From Peromyscus leucopus (taxonomy: Eukaryota > Chordata > Mammalia > Rodentia > Cricetidae): a stretch of DNA of 64,000 nucleotides. The first letter of the stretch is position 1; every line of letters starts with the position of its first letter. A model generated the notes under the pieces. That model saw only the letters and a program-made list of their open reading frames with translations, did not search any database and was not told the origin of the DNA. The DNA lies in the NCBI RefSeq assembly GCF_004664715.2, contig NC_051064.1, forward strand, positions 112,651,740 through 112,715,739, given 5' to 3'. Both the position numbers and the translations under genes were made by a program. Positions 11,020 to 22,894 of the stretch are shown here, piece after piece.

Positions 11020-11740
11020 GGTAGTGAACACTGTTTATGTACTGGTATAGCAGTAGAGATGACAATTTCTTTACCAGCAAGTGTTGTTCACTCTTCCACA
11101 TGAGGCAGAAAGGGCAGGAACTGAGACTCCATGTGGCAGAGCTTGAGATCAACACGGTGATCCACTGTTGATCCTGTGAGCTCCGAAAGGAGCAGGAGAA
11201 AGACTGGGGAGGTTAATAGAGACGAGCATGGTTTCAGGGGTGGTCTCTGTGTGCATACATGGTTTTATTTACTTATTTAGTTTTATTTAAGAGTTCATTT
11301 TTATTTTTACGTGTATGAGTGTTTTGCCTGGATGGATGTCTGCAGCACTATGCTCTTGAGCCGGGGTGTTTACTACTTTTATCTTACCTCTATTTCAGAA
11401 CTGTAGTTAAATGTGTACAGAGAGATAAATTTCTTTTGTTCAGTCTTCTAGCTGAAAGGGACAGTAGTTACCAAGCGCAATTTTAGAGGCTGTGTCTGGA
11501 GCCTAGCCCACATGATGAACTGAAGACCTTCATCGTGAGCCTGCTGCTGTAACTAACTGCCTGGGTCTTGCTGGGCAGGCCCTCTGAAACTGGGTGAAGT
11601 TTGCATGTGAAAGTAACATAAATAATGTGATAATGTGTGGGTAGAGGGCGGAAGTGGAGACACAGGAAAGATAGCTCGATGTTGGGCAAGTTGGGGCCGT
11701 GTATTTTCTTCCTTTTTTTTTCTTTCTTTCTTCTTTCTTT
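11020..11740. other. Mostly unique sequence
   Basis: A truncated antisense B3 lies at about 11265-11360. The rest shows no gene. Confidence 0.45.
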
Positions 11741-11744
11741 CTGT

Positions 11745-11860
11745 TTTTGACAGTCCCATGTTTGGCCTCTAAATTGCTGTGGAGATGAGGCTAGCTTTTC
11801 GCGGTAGGTCCTCTTGCCGTCATCTCCCAAACACTGAGATTAAAGGCATGGGCCACCACT
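11745..11860 (-). mobile_element. B1/B4-like SINE, antisense
   Basis: It ends actgagattaaaggcatggg and ccaccact after a CT-rich tail. Confidence 0.5.
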
Positions 11861-12480
11861 TAGAGTGTGTCTCCTGCCCTTGAGTCTGGGTGGTTATGAG
11901 TAACTGACAGTCCAAGCTCAAGTGATTCCTGGGAGCTGGGAATCACCACTGCACTCTGCTGCAGATCCTATTAAAACTGTGCATATGGAGGAGAGGGGAC
12001 CAACTGCCTGCTTATTTCTGCCCTGGCTCTCAGCAAGCAGATACCATGAAATAATGACACTGAGGGACCCTAGATGACATCTTGCCTTTTTTTTTGGAGG
12101 GAATAACATGTTGAGTACATGGTGAGAGAGCAGTGGGCTGTTGGTGGGTCTCTGTAAGAGAGTACTTCCTGTGTCCCCAGTGGACTTCATGAGAAGAAGT
12201 GACTTGCCTAGTTCATTGGATTCCTGACCCCCCCCCTCCAAGCTCCGAGACCCTACCCTCTAAACTCTATAATGTTAGAACAGCCCTTGTTCTGAAGGTC
12301 TCGGCTTCCCCTGTTGGGAGTGGCCAGTGTTATTCAAGGAGCCGATCACTGGAAATCCGGCTGAGCACGTCTCTCTATCAGACTTAAGAATCTTCATTAT
12401 TTAAAACACCTGGGTCTGTTTTCACTCTAGAACCATTTCCCCAGATTGGGCACTGTACAGGGAAGTTGGTGAACTCTGTG
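11861..12480. other. No gene or clear repeat seen
   Basis: Unique-looking sequence with only short overlapping ORFs. Confidence 0.45.
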
Positions 12481-12494
12481 GGTCATCTTATTTT

Positions 12495-12795
12495 AGGTTT
12501 TGAGATAGGCTACCACAGTATAGCTAGTCCAGGCTAGCCCATAACTCATTATGTAGCCCACTTCAGCCTCTGCCTCCAGAGTGAGCCACAGCACCTACCT
12601 TTGAGGGGCTTCCTAGCTCTGATTAGGAGTTCAGTGCATCTGGGCATTTCTTGGATGACAGGACTATACATAACTGAGAACTCAATGTATTATTCTTTTG
12701 TTTTGTTTGACACAGGATCTATAGCCAAGGTTGGGTTCAGACTCACAGTACTCCTCTGCCTCTGCCCCCAAAGCATTGAGCCCACACGCATGTGC
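12495..12795 (-). mobile_element. Two decayed B1-like SINEs
   Basis: Antisense B1 remnants at about 12495-12600 and 12690-12795, each with gcctctgcc near the right end. Confidence 0.45.
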
Positions 12796-12909
12796 TTCTG
12801 GGTCCATTGAAATGCACAGTTTTGAAACAGGGTCATGTAGTTCAGCTTTAGAACCAGTTCCTCCTCTATGTGAAGACTTCACTTCTCATCTTTTGGCCTG
12901 ATCTAGCAG

Positions 12910-13171
12910 AGTATATGTTCTTTTTTTTTTAAAAGGGTTGCAAATGTCATCTTTTTTTATTATTTTATTTTATTTTTTCTTAACATTTATTTTACTATGT
13001 ATACAGTGTTCTGTCTGCATGTTTGCCTGTACACCAGAAGAGAGCATCAGATCTCATTATAGACGGTTGTGAACCATCATGTGGTTGCTGAGAATTGAAC
13101 TCAGGACCTCTGGAAGAGCAGCCAGTGCTCTTAGCCTCTGAGCCATCTCTCCAGCCCAAGTATATGTTCTT
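12910..13171 (-). mobile_element. B2 SINE with 13-bp target duplication
   Basis: A complete antisense B2 runs from tttattttactatgtatacag to ccatctctccagccc. AGTATATGTTCTT flanks it at 12910-12922 and 13159-13171. Confidence 0.92.
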
Positions 13172-14009
13172 ATCAGTTTAATAAATATAGAAAAATATGT
13201 GGCTGCTGCTGAAGCCCAACAAGGCAGAGACCTAGTGGGCCTTCATGAAAAACTTTCCCCTTCTGATGCCAATGGGGATTGAGAGCCCAATATGGTCAGC
13301 TTTGGCAAGCATTTACGTAAGCCTAGGAACTGTAGCCATGCGGTTGGATTCTCCAGAAGGTAATGTATGGTTAACTGCTTTTTCAAGTATGTTTGAGAAC
13401 GTGTCACCCAGACACCTTGGAGATTAAGGATAACCCTGAAGGTTACTGACCTCCATTTGTTATAGCATGCCAGCTAAGCCTTTTCATTTTCACAATCCTC
13501 TTCAAGCTGGTGTAGTACCTACTTTTCAGGAGTGGCTCTGTGCAACATTTATTGGCCTCCTGAAATTTATTTAGCCCCCTTTGAAGATACCTTAAAATTT
13601 ATGAGCCTGAATGTAGCCATTATAAGACCATTAGTTCTGCTCCTTGTGAGCTGCCTGTTTTTTCTTTATGGTTCTTAGTTGTTCTTTTGCAGAGCTGCCA
13701 GCTTAAGTCATGCTGAGATCAAGAAAAATGGGCCTTGGCAGTTCGTGCACCTGTAGTTGTATCCATGCCAGGGGATACCCACACGCTCCAGAAGAGAATT
13801 TGACATTGCTGCTGCTGTTGTTGCTGTTATAGCAGTGGTGGCCACTGCTGCTACTGTTTCTGGACTACCATTTCATAATTGCTTACTACAGCTAGCACAG
13901 TGGAGACCCTGGTAGCAAAAGTAGCTACCACAGTTAGTTAATTTTTCATTCTATTGGGCATGACAAATTTAATTCAATAGTTATATACATTTCGATTGGC
14001 TTTGAAAAT
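13172..14009. other. Unclassified, (CTG)-rich patch
   Basis: No gene recognised. An imperfect CTG/TTG triplet patch lies at about 13806-13858. Confidence 0.4.
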
Positions 14010-14406
14010 TATAAATTTATAAACTCAAGTTCCATTTGCTTTTGGGATACCATCTTAGAAAGACTCAAATTTGCAGTAAGGCTCGTTAAGGAAGGGAATG
14101 GCTCAGTTGCCTTTAGCCTACTGGCTATGGGTGGGTTAGGACTTCTGTTGGTCGTTTCTGTGTTGAACACACAGATTGCAAGCCCAGCGCCACTTTGAGA
14201 TCTTTGGCAGCAGTTAATTCTGCAGCTCACACATGATTGAGCCTGTATGAAAATTATTCAGAGACAGGTAATGCCTAGGGGCCGTCACCAACCTAAGACA
14301 GAGTGCCTGTGTGGCCTGGGCAGGCGTCTCCATGATGGGTAAGGTGACCTGCTGACATCTCACGCAACCTAAGTCAGAAGCTATTTTTTTTAATAAAAGG
14401 GGGACC
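14010..14406 (+). mobile_element. ERV 3' internal remnant
   Basis: Sequence immediately 5' of an LTR, ending in a polypurine tract aaaagggggacc. One frame contains a hydrophobic GLGLLLVVSV stretch that could be an env transmembrane remnant. Class II (ERVK-like) is my best guess. Confidence 0.45.
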
Positions 14407-14688
14407 TGTAGGTCCCTGGCCCCCGTTTTGGGTAACTGTTGCCTTGCTTGCTGACCTTGACCTTGATATCCTCCCTATGCTAATTCCCTGCCAGGTTCCA
14501 CCCTTCTGAATGCTTAAGGGAAGTTCCTTGTCTGTGCATCCTGCATAATGGGCATTAACAGCTTAGATGCAAGATTGTAAAACATCTGTAGCGAACTTCT
14601 GCCCTCCTTCTGCCCTCTGGGGTTCTCCCATTGTGCTATAAGCCTGTATTTAAGACCTCTTCCCTCCTTCAATAAACAGCATTCAGCA
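14407..14688 (+). mobile_element. ERV LTR ending in a poly(A) tail
   Basis: It begins TGTAGGTCCC after the purine tract, with tataagcctgtatttaag as a TATA-like box. AATAAA sits at 14671-14676 and the LTR stops at attcagca. It is followed directly by an A-run and (GAAA)n to 14742, so the 3' end coincides with a polyadenylation site. Confidence 0.6.
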
Positions 14689-14742
14689 TTAAAAAAAAAA
14701 AAAAAGAAAGAAAGAAAGAAAAAGAAAAAGAAAAAGAATGCC
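14689..14742. repeat. A-rich/(GAAA)n tail
   Basis: An A-run of about 14 is followed by GAAA and AAAAAG units. It reads as an expanded poly(A) tail. Confidence 0.85.
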
Positions 14743-14937
14743 TGGTTTATACTGTTGAGGTGTAAAATAATAATACATGAAACACTCAGAACAATGTTAG
14801 ACAGACACTGAATCAGAGCTCAGCAGTGTTAGTTCCAGCTTAAAATGAAGGATAATAAGGAGATAGATAAAACACACTGTGTTCTTTAAATTAGTATATA
14901 CATACAAATTTAATATATATAATAAATAATATATACT

Positions 14938-15285
14938 AGCTGTGGCTGTCTTGGAACACTCTATGTAGACCAGACTGGCCTAGAACTCACAGAGATCCAC
15001 CTGCCTCTGCCTCTCAAGTTCTGGGATCAAAGTTGTACACCACTATACCCTGTATTTTAAAAATATTTAAATTTTTATTTCATGTGTGTGGGTGTTTTGC
15101 TTGCATGTGTGTCTGTGCACATGTGTCTGTGCACACGTGTGTGCAGCGGCTGCAGAGCTGACAGTCAGATCCCCTGTAACTCCAGTTACAGACACGTGTG
15201 GGCAGCCATGTAGGTTCTGGGAATTAAGTTCGGGTCCTCTAGAAAAGCAGCCTGTGCTCTCAGCAGCTGAACCGTCTCTTAACTA
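14938..15285 (-). mobile_element. B1 and B3 SINEs, antisense
   Basis: B1 at 14938-15054 (agaccagactggcctagaac). B3 at 15060-15285 (tttatttcatgtgtgtggg and gttctgggaatt). Confidence 0.75.
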
Positions 15286-15519
15286 TCTTGATTTCTGGGA
15301 AAATTAGGACTTGATTGGTACATTTGCATTCAGCGTTTCTTACCGTCAAAGACAAAACAGAAAACACTTGACCATACATGCCAGTCTGCCCACAGACTGG
15401 CTCCTGTTTCCTCTCTGGTGTCACCTCTGTTTACTCTTCCTCAGGTGTCCCTTCCCTTTGCTTCTATGTTCTTAGCTTAGATTCATATTTCAAACTCATT
15501 ATAAAACATTGACTGAAAC

Positions 15520-15660
15520 AGGTTGAGGTAGTTCAGGTCTCTAATTCTAGCTCTTTGGGAGGTGAAGGCAGGAGGATCAGAGTTCAAGGTCATCCTTAAT
15601 GACTAGCAAGTTCAAGGCCAGCCTGAGCTACCTGAGGCTCTGTTGCCAAAAGGCCAAACA
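15520..15660 (+). mobile_element. B4/B1-like SINE
   Basis: It has a diverged left arm and the phrase gttcaaggccagcctgagc. Confidence 0.5.
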
Positions 15661-15724
15661 ACAGACAAAACCAAACCTCAAAGGAGGAGATAAAGGGCTT
15701 GGGTGATTTGTTCGAGGTGACTCC

Positions 15725-16083
15725 TTTAGCAAGGTTTAATTGATGTGGGAGACCAGCTCCCACTTCTTCCCCCAGGGTACTTTTGAGGAGAGAGGGATAA
15801 GAGATTTAGATAGGACAGAGGGGAGAGAAAAAACCAGAAACACATGATAGCTTGGGAGGGCCTGGATCATTATCCACCAGCCCCTTCTGTCTCTTCTAAA
15901 GGGCTTTTTAAAGGAATGCCAAGGGGTGGAGCAAAAGACCTCTCCCAGCACAGCCAAGTACAGACCCTTCCAAACACCTGGAAACTATACACATGGTCAA
16001 GCAATCCTCTAATGCAGCTCTGCTGGGTAAAGCAAGCTCAGATCACCTTTGTGGACCTCCACAAATTGGACCCCACTGGACTA
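15725..16083 (-). mobile_element. Possible LTR remnant, antisense
   Basis: It has a (g/a)gtttaattg start and purine-rich blocks similar in style to 23540-23800. No clean LTR ends were found. Confidence 0.3.
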
Positions 16084-16267
16084 GATATCATGTTTTTTGT
16101 TTTTGCTTTTATTTTTTTGAGACAGGGTTTCTCTGTGTAGTTTTGGTGCCTGTCCTGGATCTTGCTCTGTAGACTAGGCTGGCCTTGAACTCACCGAGAT
16201 CAGCCTGGCTCTGTCTGATGAGTGCTGGCATTAAAGGCATGTGTCACCACCACCCGGCGATATCATG
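16084..16267 (-). mobile_element. B1 SINE with target duplication
   Basis: An antisense B1 flanked by GATATCATG at 16084-16092 and 16259-16267. Confidence 0.9.
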
Positions 16268-16317
16268 GCTTTTAAGCATAAGCAGGGACATTCAAACTGG
16301 TTCTGTAAGAAAGATTT

Positions 16318-16460
16318 GTAGCTGGGATGTGGTTGTGCACACTTTTAATCCCAGCCCTCGGGAGGCAGAGTTCAAGGGCAGCCTGGTCTACAGAGTGAGT
16401 TCCAGGACAGCCAGGGCTACACAGAGAAACCCTGTGTTGAAAAAACAAAAATAAAATGTA
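16318..16460 (+). mobile_element. B1 SINE with internal deletion
   Basis: The B1 runs from ggaggcagag straight into ttcaagggcagcctgg, so the middle is missing. Confidence 0.8.
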
Positions 16461-17760
16461 GGCTAAAGGCCATTTTTTCAGGGAAAATCAGAACAAAACC
16501 CATATGCAAATGTTTGATGACCTGAAAGTTCACTGTGTTCTAAGAACATTCAGAGAAGCTAGAATCTATCTAGGGAACATTTTGTGAGTATGTGCTGGGG
16601 GGTAGGGCAAGAGGATGAGAGCCGACGTGCAGTTCAGGGCCAGGTACCTGAGAAACCTGAATGCTAGAGAACACAGTTTGGACTTGAGCCCAGTGGCAGT
16701 GGGGAGCCATTGAAGTCACTTTCTTTTTCTCTGTGCTTTCCATCAGGCAGTGACACAGTTAGATGTCTATACTGAAAAGGACCGTCTGGTGGAAAGGGGA
16801 AACCGATCCAGCGGAAGAGGTCGGAGGCAGAGACAAGGTAGTTAGGACTCTGCCACAGTGGCTTGATAGGGACGGTGACAGCCAGGCTGGGAGACAGTGA
16901 GCCAAGGACTACAGGATCATGCTTATTTTCATAGCCGATATCTATTTCCTAGAGTGCATTTTCCGGACAGTGTCTTTGTGTGTGTCCCAGGCTGGCCTGG
17001 GACCTTTGATCTTCCTGCCTTTGTCTCCTTAATGTCGAGCCTACAGGTGTCAACTAAAGTTCCTGGGAAGGAGTGGCACCTGACACTGAACACCTTCCAA
17101 GGCTGAGTAACTGATTAAAGTTACTCAACGATTGTGGAGAGGTTGGAATGTTGCAGGTCTAGGGCTCCGTCACAATCTGCCTTGGGCTGTGTTTGACCTC
17201 TTGAATAGCCTCTCATTGCCTGCCTCTGTGTCTGAGCTAACATTCTTCTGACTATCACAGAAAACCTTTGGGGATGCGTTCACAGATCACTATTTTCTAC
17301 CAACCCACAAGCAAGGAATGCCATTGAACAGCACACCATTGGACCGCATCTAGAGTCTACAGCAGATGTGTCCTGGCTTGGCTTTCACATACCTGCCCCA
17401 TCCTTCCACTGATGTACTGGAAATGTTTTGGTAACGTTATGACTTTGTTCTACCAGTACAAAAACCTCATGAAACCATTACCACATTGAAACAAGGAATT
17501 TCATATAACCTAAATCTGTGTTCCTGTGACCAGGCCGTGGTCACTCATATTTGAGTCCAGGAAAACAACCCCACAAACTCTCTCTTATTCCTTTTGAGAT
17601 GAGAGCTGTGTTGTCTGCTGCTGTTGCTGTTGGTTTTCTTCTTTTTAAAATCGTCACAGAATACGCACCGCCAAAATCTGCAGGACAAAATCATTTGAGA
17701 AATAAAACATCGCCTGTTGTTTGGCTTGAAGAGGTTGGGATAAAGACTCCTTACTACTCC
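16461..17760. other. Low-repeat stretch
   Basis: A B1 scrap lies at about 16975-17050. A 70-codon ORF at 17551-17763 is opposed by a 74-codon ORF and has no recognisable domain. Confidence 0.45.
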
Positions 17761-17761
17761 T

Positions 17762-17888
17762 GAAGACAAGATCTTAATCTATTGTCCGAGATGACCTGGA
17801 ACTCACTACGTTAACCCAGAGTGGCCTTAAACTGTCTGTAGTCCTCTAAACTTTCAGCCTCCTGAGTTCTGGGATTACAGGCCTGCCT
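17762..17888 (-). mobile_element. Decayed B1/B4 SINE
   Basis: An antisense body with gacctggaactcactacg and gagttctgggattacaggc. Confidence 0.55.
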
Positions 17889-17954
17889 CAAAGGGCTCGT
17901 TTGTCATCAGCTGGGAAGTCGGAAGTCCTGCCTCCAACTAAGTGTTCTCCCTGA

Positions 17955-18800
17955 GCGTCTTCCTTCGCTTTCTGTTGCTGTGATGAAACACCACGACCAA
18001 ACACAACTTGGGGAGGAAAGAGTGTCTCTGGCTTATAGGTTGAAGCTTATCATCAAGGGCAGCCGAGGCAGGAACTCAAGCAGGGCAGGCATCTGGCACA
18101 GCGACCACAGAGGAATGCTGTTTACTGGCTTGCTCAGTCTGCTTTCTTATGCCACCCAGGCCCACCTGCTCAGGAGGAGTACTGCTGCCCTCTATGGTGA
18201 TATTTTATTTGTACTAAAATGTGATTTGTATGTTAGTAAATAAAGTTGCCTGGGGGTCAGAGCTATTAGCAAGCCATAGCAAAAGCTGGGCAGTGGTGGT
18301 GCACGCCTTTAATCCCAGCACTTGGGAGGCAGACCTAGGCAGATCTCCTGTGTTCAAGGATACAGCCAGCATTGGAGACCCACGCCTTTAATCTCAATAC
18401 CAACCATAGAAGACCTGGAGGTCTGTACAGACAGGCAGTGACTAGGTCATGTGGTTGGGTTTACAACCAATGAGAAGGCAGAACAGAAACTCTATAAAAA
18501 GACAGACACACAGGAAGTAGGTCTCTTTTGGAGAGGTAGGACAACATCGACAGTGAAGGTTAAGGCTTTTAGTTCTTACTCTGACCTCTTGGCTTTCATC
18601 TCTGTTGGCTCTGTGTTTCTTATTTAATAAGACGGTTACGTCTACAGCCCTCTGAGGGTTGAGTTCTCCCACATCAATTATGAACCAAGAAAATGCCTAT
18701 GGACTTGACTACAGGCGCTGTGGTGGAGGCATTTTCTCAGCTGAAAGTCTTCTCAGATAACTCTAGCTTGGGTCAAGTTGACAAAAAAGCAAACAAAATT
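17955..18800 (+). mobile_element. Rodent interspersed repeat split by a solo LTR
   Basis: The left half (17955-18193) reads ttgctgtgatgaaacaccac and then gggcagg; the right half (18647-18800) reads agaaaatgcctatgg and ctctagcttgggtcaagttg. I know this as a common rodent repeat but am unsure of its family name. A 452-bp LTR separates the halves. Confidence 0.7.
18195..18646 (+). mobile_element. Solo LTR with a captured B1-like core
   Basis: It starts TGGTGATATTTTATTTG and ends GTTACGTCTACA, with a late tatttaataag. GCCCTCT occurs on both sides (18187-18193 and 18647-18653). Positions 18287-18345 are B1-like. A second, antisense copy lies at 41146-41748. Confidence 0.8.
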
Positions 18801-19013
18801 ACCCCCCACCCCCCACCCTGCAAAAAACAAAGCAAAACCCAAAACCAACCAGGATACAGAGAAAATACAGATACACCAAGACCAGTAGAAGAAACTTACA
18901 TTGTGGAGTTTTAATCCTTTTGTGTTTTCATAGCCTTTATATTTGTCACATGGGGGCTTCTATAGGCAATTACATTATTTCTACATCAAAGGTAGACTCC
19001 GGCTGTGTTTAAA

Positions 19014-19243
19014 AATTCTTTTTAGATTTACTTACTTTATGTATATGAGATTTTCTGCCAGCATGTATACACACAAGTGCCACATGCAGACGTGATGCCT
19101 GCAAAGGTCAGAGACACCAGATCCTCTGGAGCTGGAGTCACAGGTGGTGTGAGCCACCATACCGGTGTTGGGAACGGAACCGAGATCCTCCGTAAGCGCA
19201 ACAAATGCTCTCACTACTGAGTGATCCATCTCTCCAGACCCCT
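19014..19243 (-). mobile_element. B3 SINE, antisense
   Basis: It includes ccagatcctctggagctgg, gggaacggaaccgagatcc and ccatctctccagacccc. Confidence 0.85.
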
Positions 19244-19287
19244 CCCAGCTTCGCTTTAAAGATGGATTCGTTTTAAGGTTCACAGGT

Positions 19288-19400
19288 CAGGTGTCTTGGT
19301 ACGAACCTGTAGTTCCAACTACTCTGGAGGCAGAGGCAGGAAGATCACTGGAGTCCAGGCCCGCTGGGCAACATGACAAGACCCTATCTCTGAAAATAAA
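19288..19400 (+). mobile_element. B1-like SINE
   Basis: A diverged B1 with ggaggcaggaagatcactgg and aagaccctatctctg. Confidence 0.6.
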
Positions 19401-19620
19401 TCTAAAGAAGTCCATGGGAGACCAGAAAACTGGGCCTGACCCAAATAGAACAGAACAAAGGATAAGACAAATTACGTTAGTTAGCTATTAAGCAGATCCC
19501 CATGTTTACACACCTTCAGAGTGGCCTTCCTTTATTTACAGTTGCAACTTTATAGAGAGCATACCCAGAGGCATTCCCGTCCATCACTTTACTCTCCGTG
19601 ACCCTAAACAGAGCAAGCTT

Positions 19621-19774
19621 AGAAATGGGCTAACCCCCCAGCACTCGGGAGGCAGAGGCAAGTGGATCTCTGAGTTCGAGGCCAGCCTGGTCTCCAAAGC
19701 CAGTTCCAGGAAAGGCTACACAGAGAAACCCTGTCTCGAAAAACAAAACAAAAACAAAAGAAATGGGTTAACCC
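19621..19774 (+). mobile_element. 5'-truncated B1 with target duplication
   Basis: The B1 starts at its internal agcactcgggagg. AGAAATGGG(C/T)TAACCC flanks it at 19621-19636 and 19759-19774. Confidence 0.88.
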
Positions 19775-20244
19775 TATATGAATCTGTAGGGCCCCTGAAT
19801 AAAAGCCCATGCCTCCTTTGTTAGGGAGAGCATTGCTTTGGAAATGACTCCCCGGCTCTCCCGGCTCTCCCGGTCTCCGGCTCTCCTTCCTGCTAAAGGA
19901 AACCAATCTCTGCACTGTCTTGTCTTGGCTATGCACACACGTTGGCTTTGCCCTCATCAAGCTGGGAACCCATTGCATTTACTTATCCCACATCACATAT
20001 ATGTCTTGTTTTGCTTTCTAGCTTCAAAAAAAAAAAAAAAAAAAAACCTGAAAAAAAGAAACCTGCTGACATCTTCAAACCATTCACATCAAGTCAATTT
20101 CCCTAGAAAGCTCTGTTAGAGTTGTTTGGGGGGCTGAGTGAACCTCAGCTTCCTCTAGGACAGACCTACTTCAGATCTATCTCAAGGAAAAGCCAGACAC
20201 ACCCTTTTCTGCTACCATGTTCCCATGCTATTTTTCTTTGGAGT

Positions 20245-20475
20245 AGCTGACATCAATCCTAGTACTTGGGAGGATGAGACAAGCATATGTTGTGAGTTTG
20301 AGGCTAACTTTGGTTACATGGTGAGTTCTAGGACAGTCTAGGCTGCAGAATAAAACCCTCTCTGAACAAACAAACAATAAGCAAATACAGGAAGAGGGCA
20401 GGGATATAGTTCACTGGTAGAGTGCTTGGCCAGCATGGGAGACCCACAGTTCAATCTGGAACCAGTACCAGAAAA
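20245..20475 (+). mobile_element. B4 SINE (B1 plus ID halves)
   Basis: A B1-like left half is followed by an ID-like right half (tagttcactggtagagtgct). Confidence 0.65.
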
Positions 20476-21690
20476 AAGAAGGTTGTGGTAAAGTCTTTTG
20501 TGTGAAGTCGTACAATTGTTGGTGTCAATAGACACTAGTATAACCCTTTTGGAATGTAGAAATCTTTATTGAGTCATAAAAATGCTTTCATTCTTAATTG
20601 GCTGTTCAAAGGAATTATTTGGAGGAAAATATCAATAAACAAAACCCATTATTCATTTTACTAAAAAAAAAAAAAATTAGATACAAAACTTCCCAACACA
20701 CCCAGATTGCTAAACTTAGATTCTAGCGTATCCAGTCAGGGATATTATACAGTAATTATTTTAGAATGTGCATTGCTTTAAAATGAAAATATAACAATTA
20801 GTGCAGTGGAAAGGACACTAACATGCTAACACATGTTCACTGTGGGTTAGCAATGTTAGCTTTATTTGCTTATAAAGAATGTAAAAGGAAAACCAGTTGT
20901 GTCAGAGAGATAAAGTTAAAGTATTTTTGCTTTTCTTAAAAAAATTCTTTTATGTTGTCAGAAGAAATGTTTTTATAATTAAGAGAGAAAGAAAAAAAGA
21001 GACCCCTCAAGCCTAAATCTGACAAAAATCATAGTGGTTATGTCTCCCAGGCCCCTTAGATGAAGATGAGAAGTCACATCTGAAAGTCCCAGAACAGCCC
21101 TGCTTTGATGTCGGGTAGACTAAACAACCAGATGTTCCGTTGAAGTTTTCCATTTCCATCTGAAAGGCTGACATTATGTAGCTATAGCCTGAGTGTATAA
21201 CCCATGTCAGTTTCCATAAGGTTCAGTGACTTGCTAGCATGGCCCCACACAGCTGTCCTAGCCTTTTTCATGGTGCTCACAATGGCCATCTATAGCCACA
21301 AGTGTACCTAAGTCTTCGACTGCATATTACCTAGAGTGTGAGGGCTCAAGGTAATCCTTTGTGCTGTGGCTCCTGCTGATTCTCATTGTTTCCCTCCCTT
21401 ACAGAGTCTTCCTACAGTAGTTGCTAGGAGCATTCCCTGACCTTAAAATACCAGGGTTCCATCAGTACTGTCACTGTTTCTGCTCTTTAGGGGATGCATT
21501 CCCACCATTCTTTGAGCTGTTAGGGGTCAGAGTGCTTGGGCTTTGTATCCATTATAGAACTGAATCTCTCACCACCACCTCCTGTGGCATTTTGAACTCC
21601 ATTTTCCCAACAAAGAAAGGGAGAAGTTAAATATCTCCTCTAAAGTCATACCCAGAAAGAACAGAGGCAGGATTTAGCCCAGCTGATCCC
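20476..21690. other. Low-repeat, AT-rich stretch
   Basis: About 1.2 kb with no SINE or gene recognised. Confidence 0.45.
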
Positions 21691-21763
21691 AAAGTCTGAT
21701 CTGGGTGTGGTGGCACATGCCTGTAATCCCAGCACTTGGAGGGCTGAGGAAGGAGTAACACTC

Positions 21764-22083
21764 TGTTGTAGAATATTAGTTTAAGGTGTGTTACATTTGT
21801 TTATGCTGTGGAACATTTGTTTAATGATGCAAAGATGTGTTGCATTCCTTTATGTTGCATTTGTTTAACTCTGTGAAGCTGGGTTACTTTGTGCTACTTT
21901 GCCTAAAACACCTAATTGATCTATTAATAGCTGAATGGGCTGGGCGTGGTGGCACACGCCTTTAATCCCAGCACTCGGGAGGCAGAGCCAGGTGGATCTC
22001 TGTGAGTTCGAGGCCAGCCCGGTCTAAAGAGTGAGATCCAGAAAAGGCGCAAAGCTACACAGAGAAACCCTGTCTCAAAAAAC

Positions 22084-22122
<39 letters not shown>

Positions 22123-22509
22123 ATAATAGCTGAATGGTCAACAGCTAGGCAGGAGAGAGAAATAGGCCAGGCTAGCAGGCAGAGAGAATAAATTGGAGGA
22201 GAAATCTAGGCTAAAGAACAAGAAGAGAGAGGAGCAAGAAAAGGAGAAAGAGAGGAGGACACCAGGGGCCAGCCACCCAGCCAGCCATGGAGTAAGAAGG
22301 AAAGAAAGATTACAGAATAAAGAAAGGTAAAAAGCCCAGAGGCAAAAAGAGAAAGGGGATAATTTAAGTTAGAAAAGCTGGCTAGAAACAAGCCAGGTTA
22401 AGGCCCGGCATTCATAAGTAAGAATAAGTCTCTATGTATTTATTTGGGAGCTGGTTGGTGGCCCCCCCAAAGAGTAAAAAACAAAACAAAACAAAAAACA
22501 CCAACTCCA
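21764..22509 (+). mobile_element. Solo LTR with 6-bp duplication, carrying a B1
   Basis: It starts TGTTGTAGAATATT and ends accaactcca. The flanks are ACACTC (21758-21763) and GCACTC (22510-22515), the 6-bp size usual for class II ERVs. A later B1 sits at 21938-22123. Confidence 0.75.
21938..22123 (+). mobile_element. B1 SINE inside the LTR
   Basis: A full-length B1 with an A-tail of about 37 bases. TAATAGCTGAATG flanks it at 21925-21937 and 22124-22136. Confidence 0.95.
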
Positions 22510-22624
22510 GCACTCAAATTAGAGTCCAGCCTGGGTTGTAGAGTAAGACCTTGTTTCAAAAAACAAAACAAAAATTAAAAATTGTAGGTATAGTTATGAC
22601 TGTCTACTTTCTCCTTAAAAAAAG

Positions 22625-22858
22625 GATGTTTTTTAAGTTTTATTTAGTCATTAATGTGCATGAGTGTTTTGCCTACGTGTATGTAGTATGTGCACCTACC
22701 TGTGTATGCCTAGTGTCTGCAGAAGTCACAAGAGTGTCAGATCCCCAGGAATTGAAGTTATAGATGGTTGTGAGCCACCATATGGGTGCTGGAAACTCAG
22801 GTCCTCTGCAAGAGCAGCCAGTGCTTTTAACCATTCGGCCATTTTCCCAGCCTCCTAA
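22625..22858 (-). mobile_element. B3 SINE, antisense
   Basis: It holds gatggttgtgagccaccat and a B3-type end cattttcccagcc. Confidence 0.8.
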
Positions 22859-22894
22859 ATCTCTCTCTCTTAAAAAAAAAAAAAAAAAAAAAGA

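Larger units (their letters stand above)
21700..22575 (+). mobile_element. Old B1 split by an LTR
   Basis: The B1 left part ends at about 21763 (gcacttggagggctgagg) and resumes at 22510 (agtccagcctgggttgtag). An LTR sits between. Confidence 0.75.
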
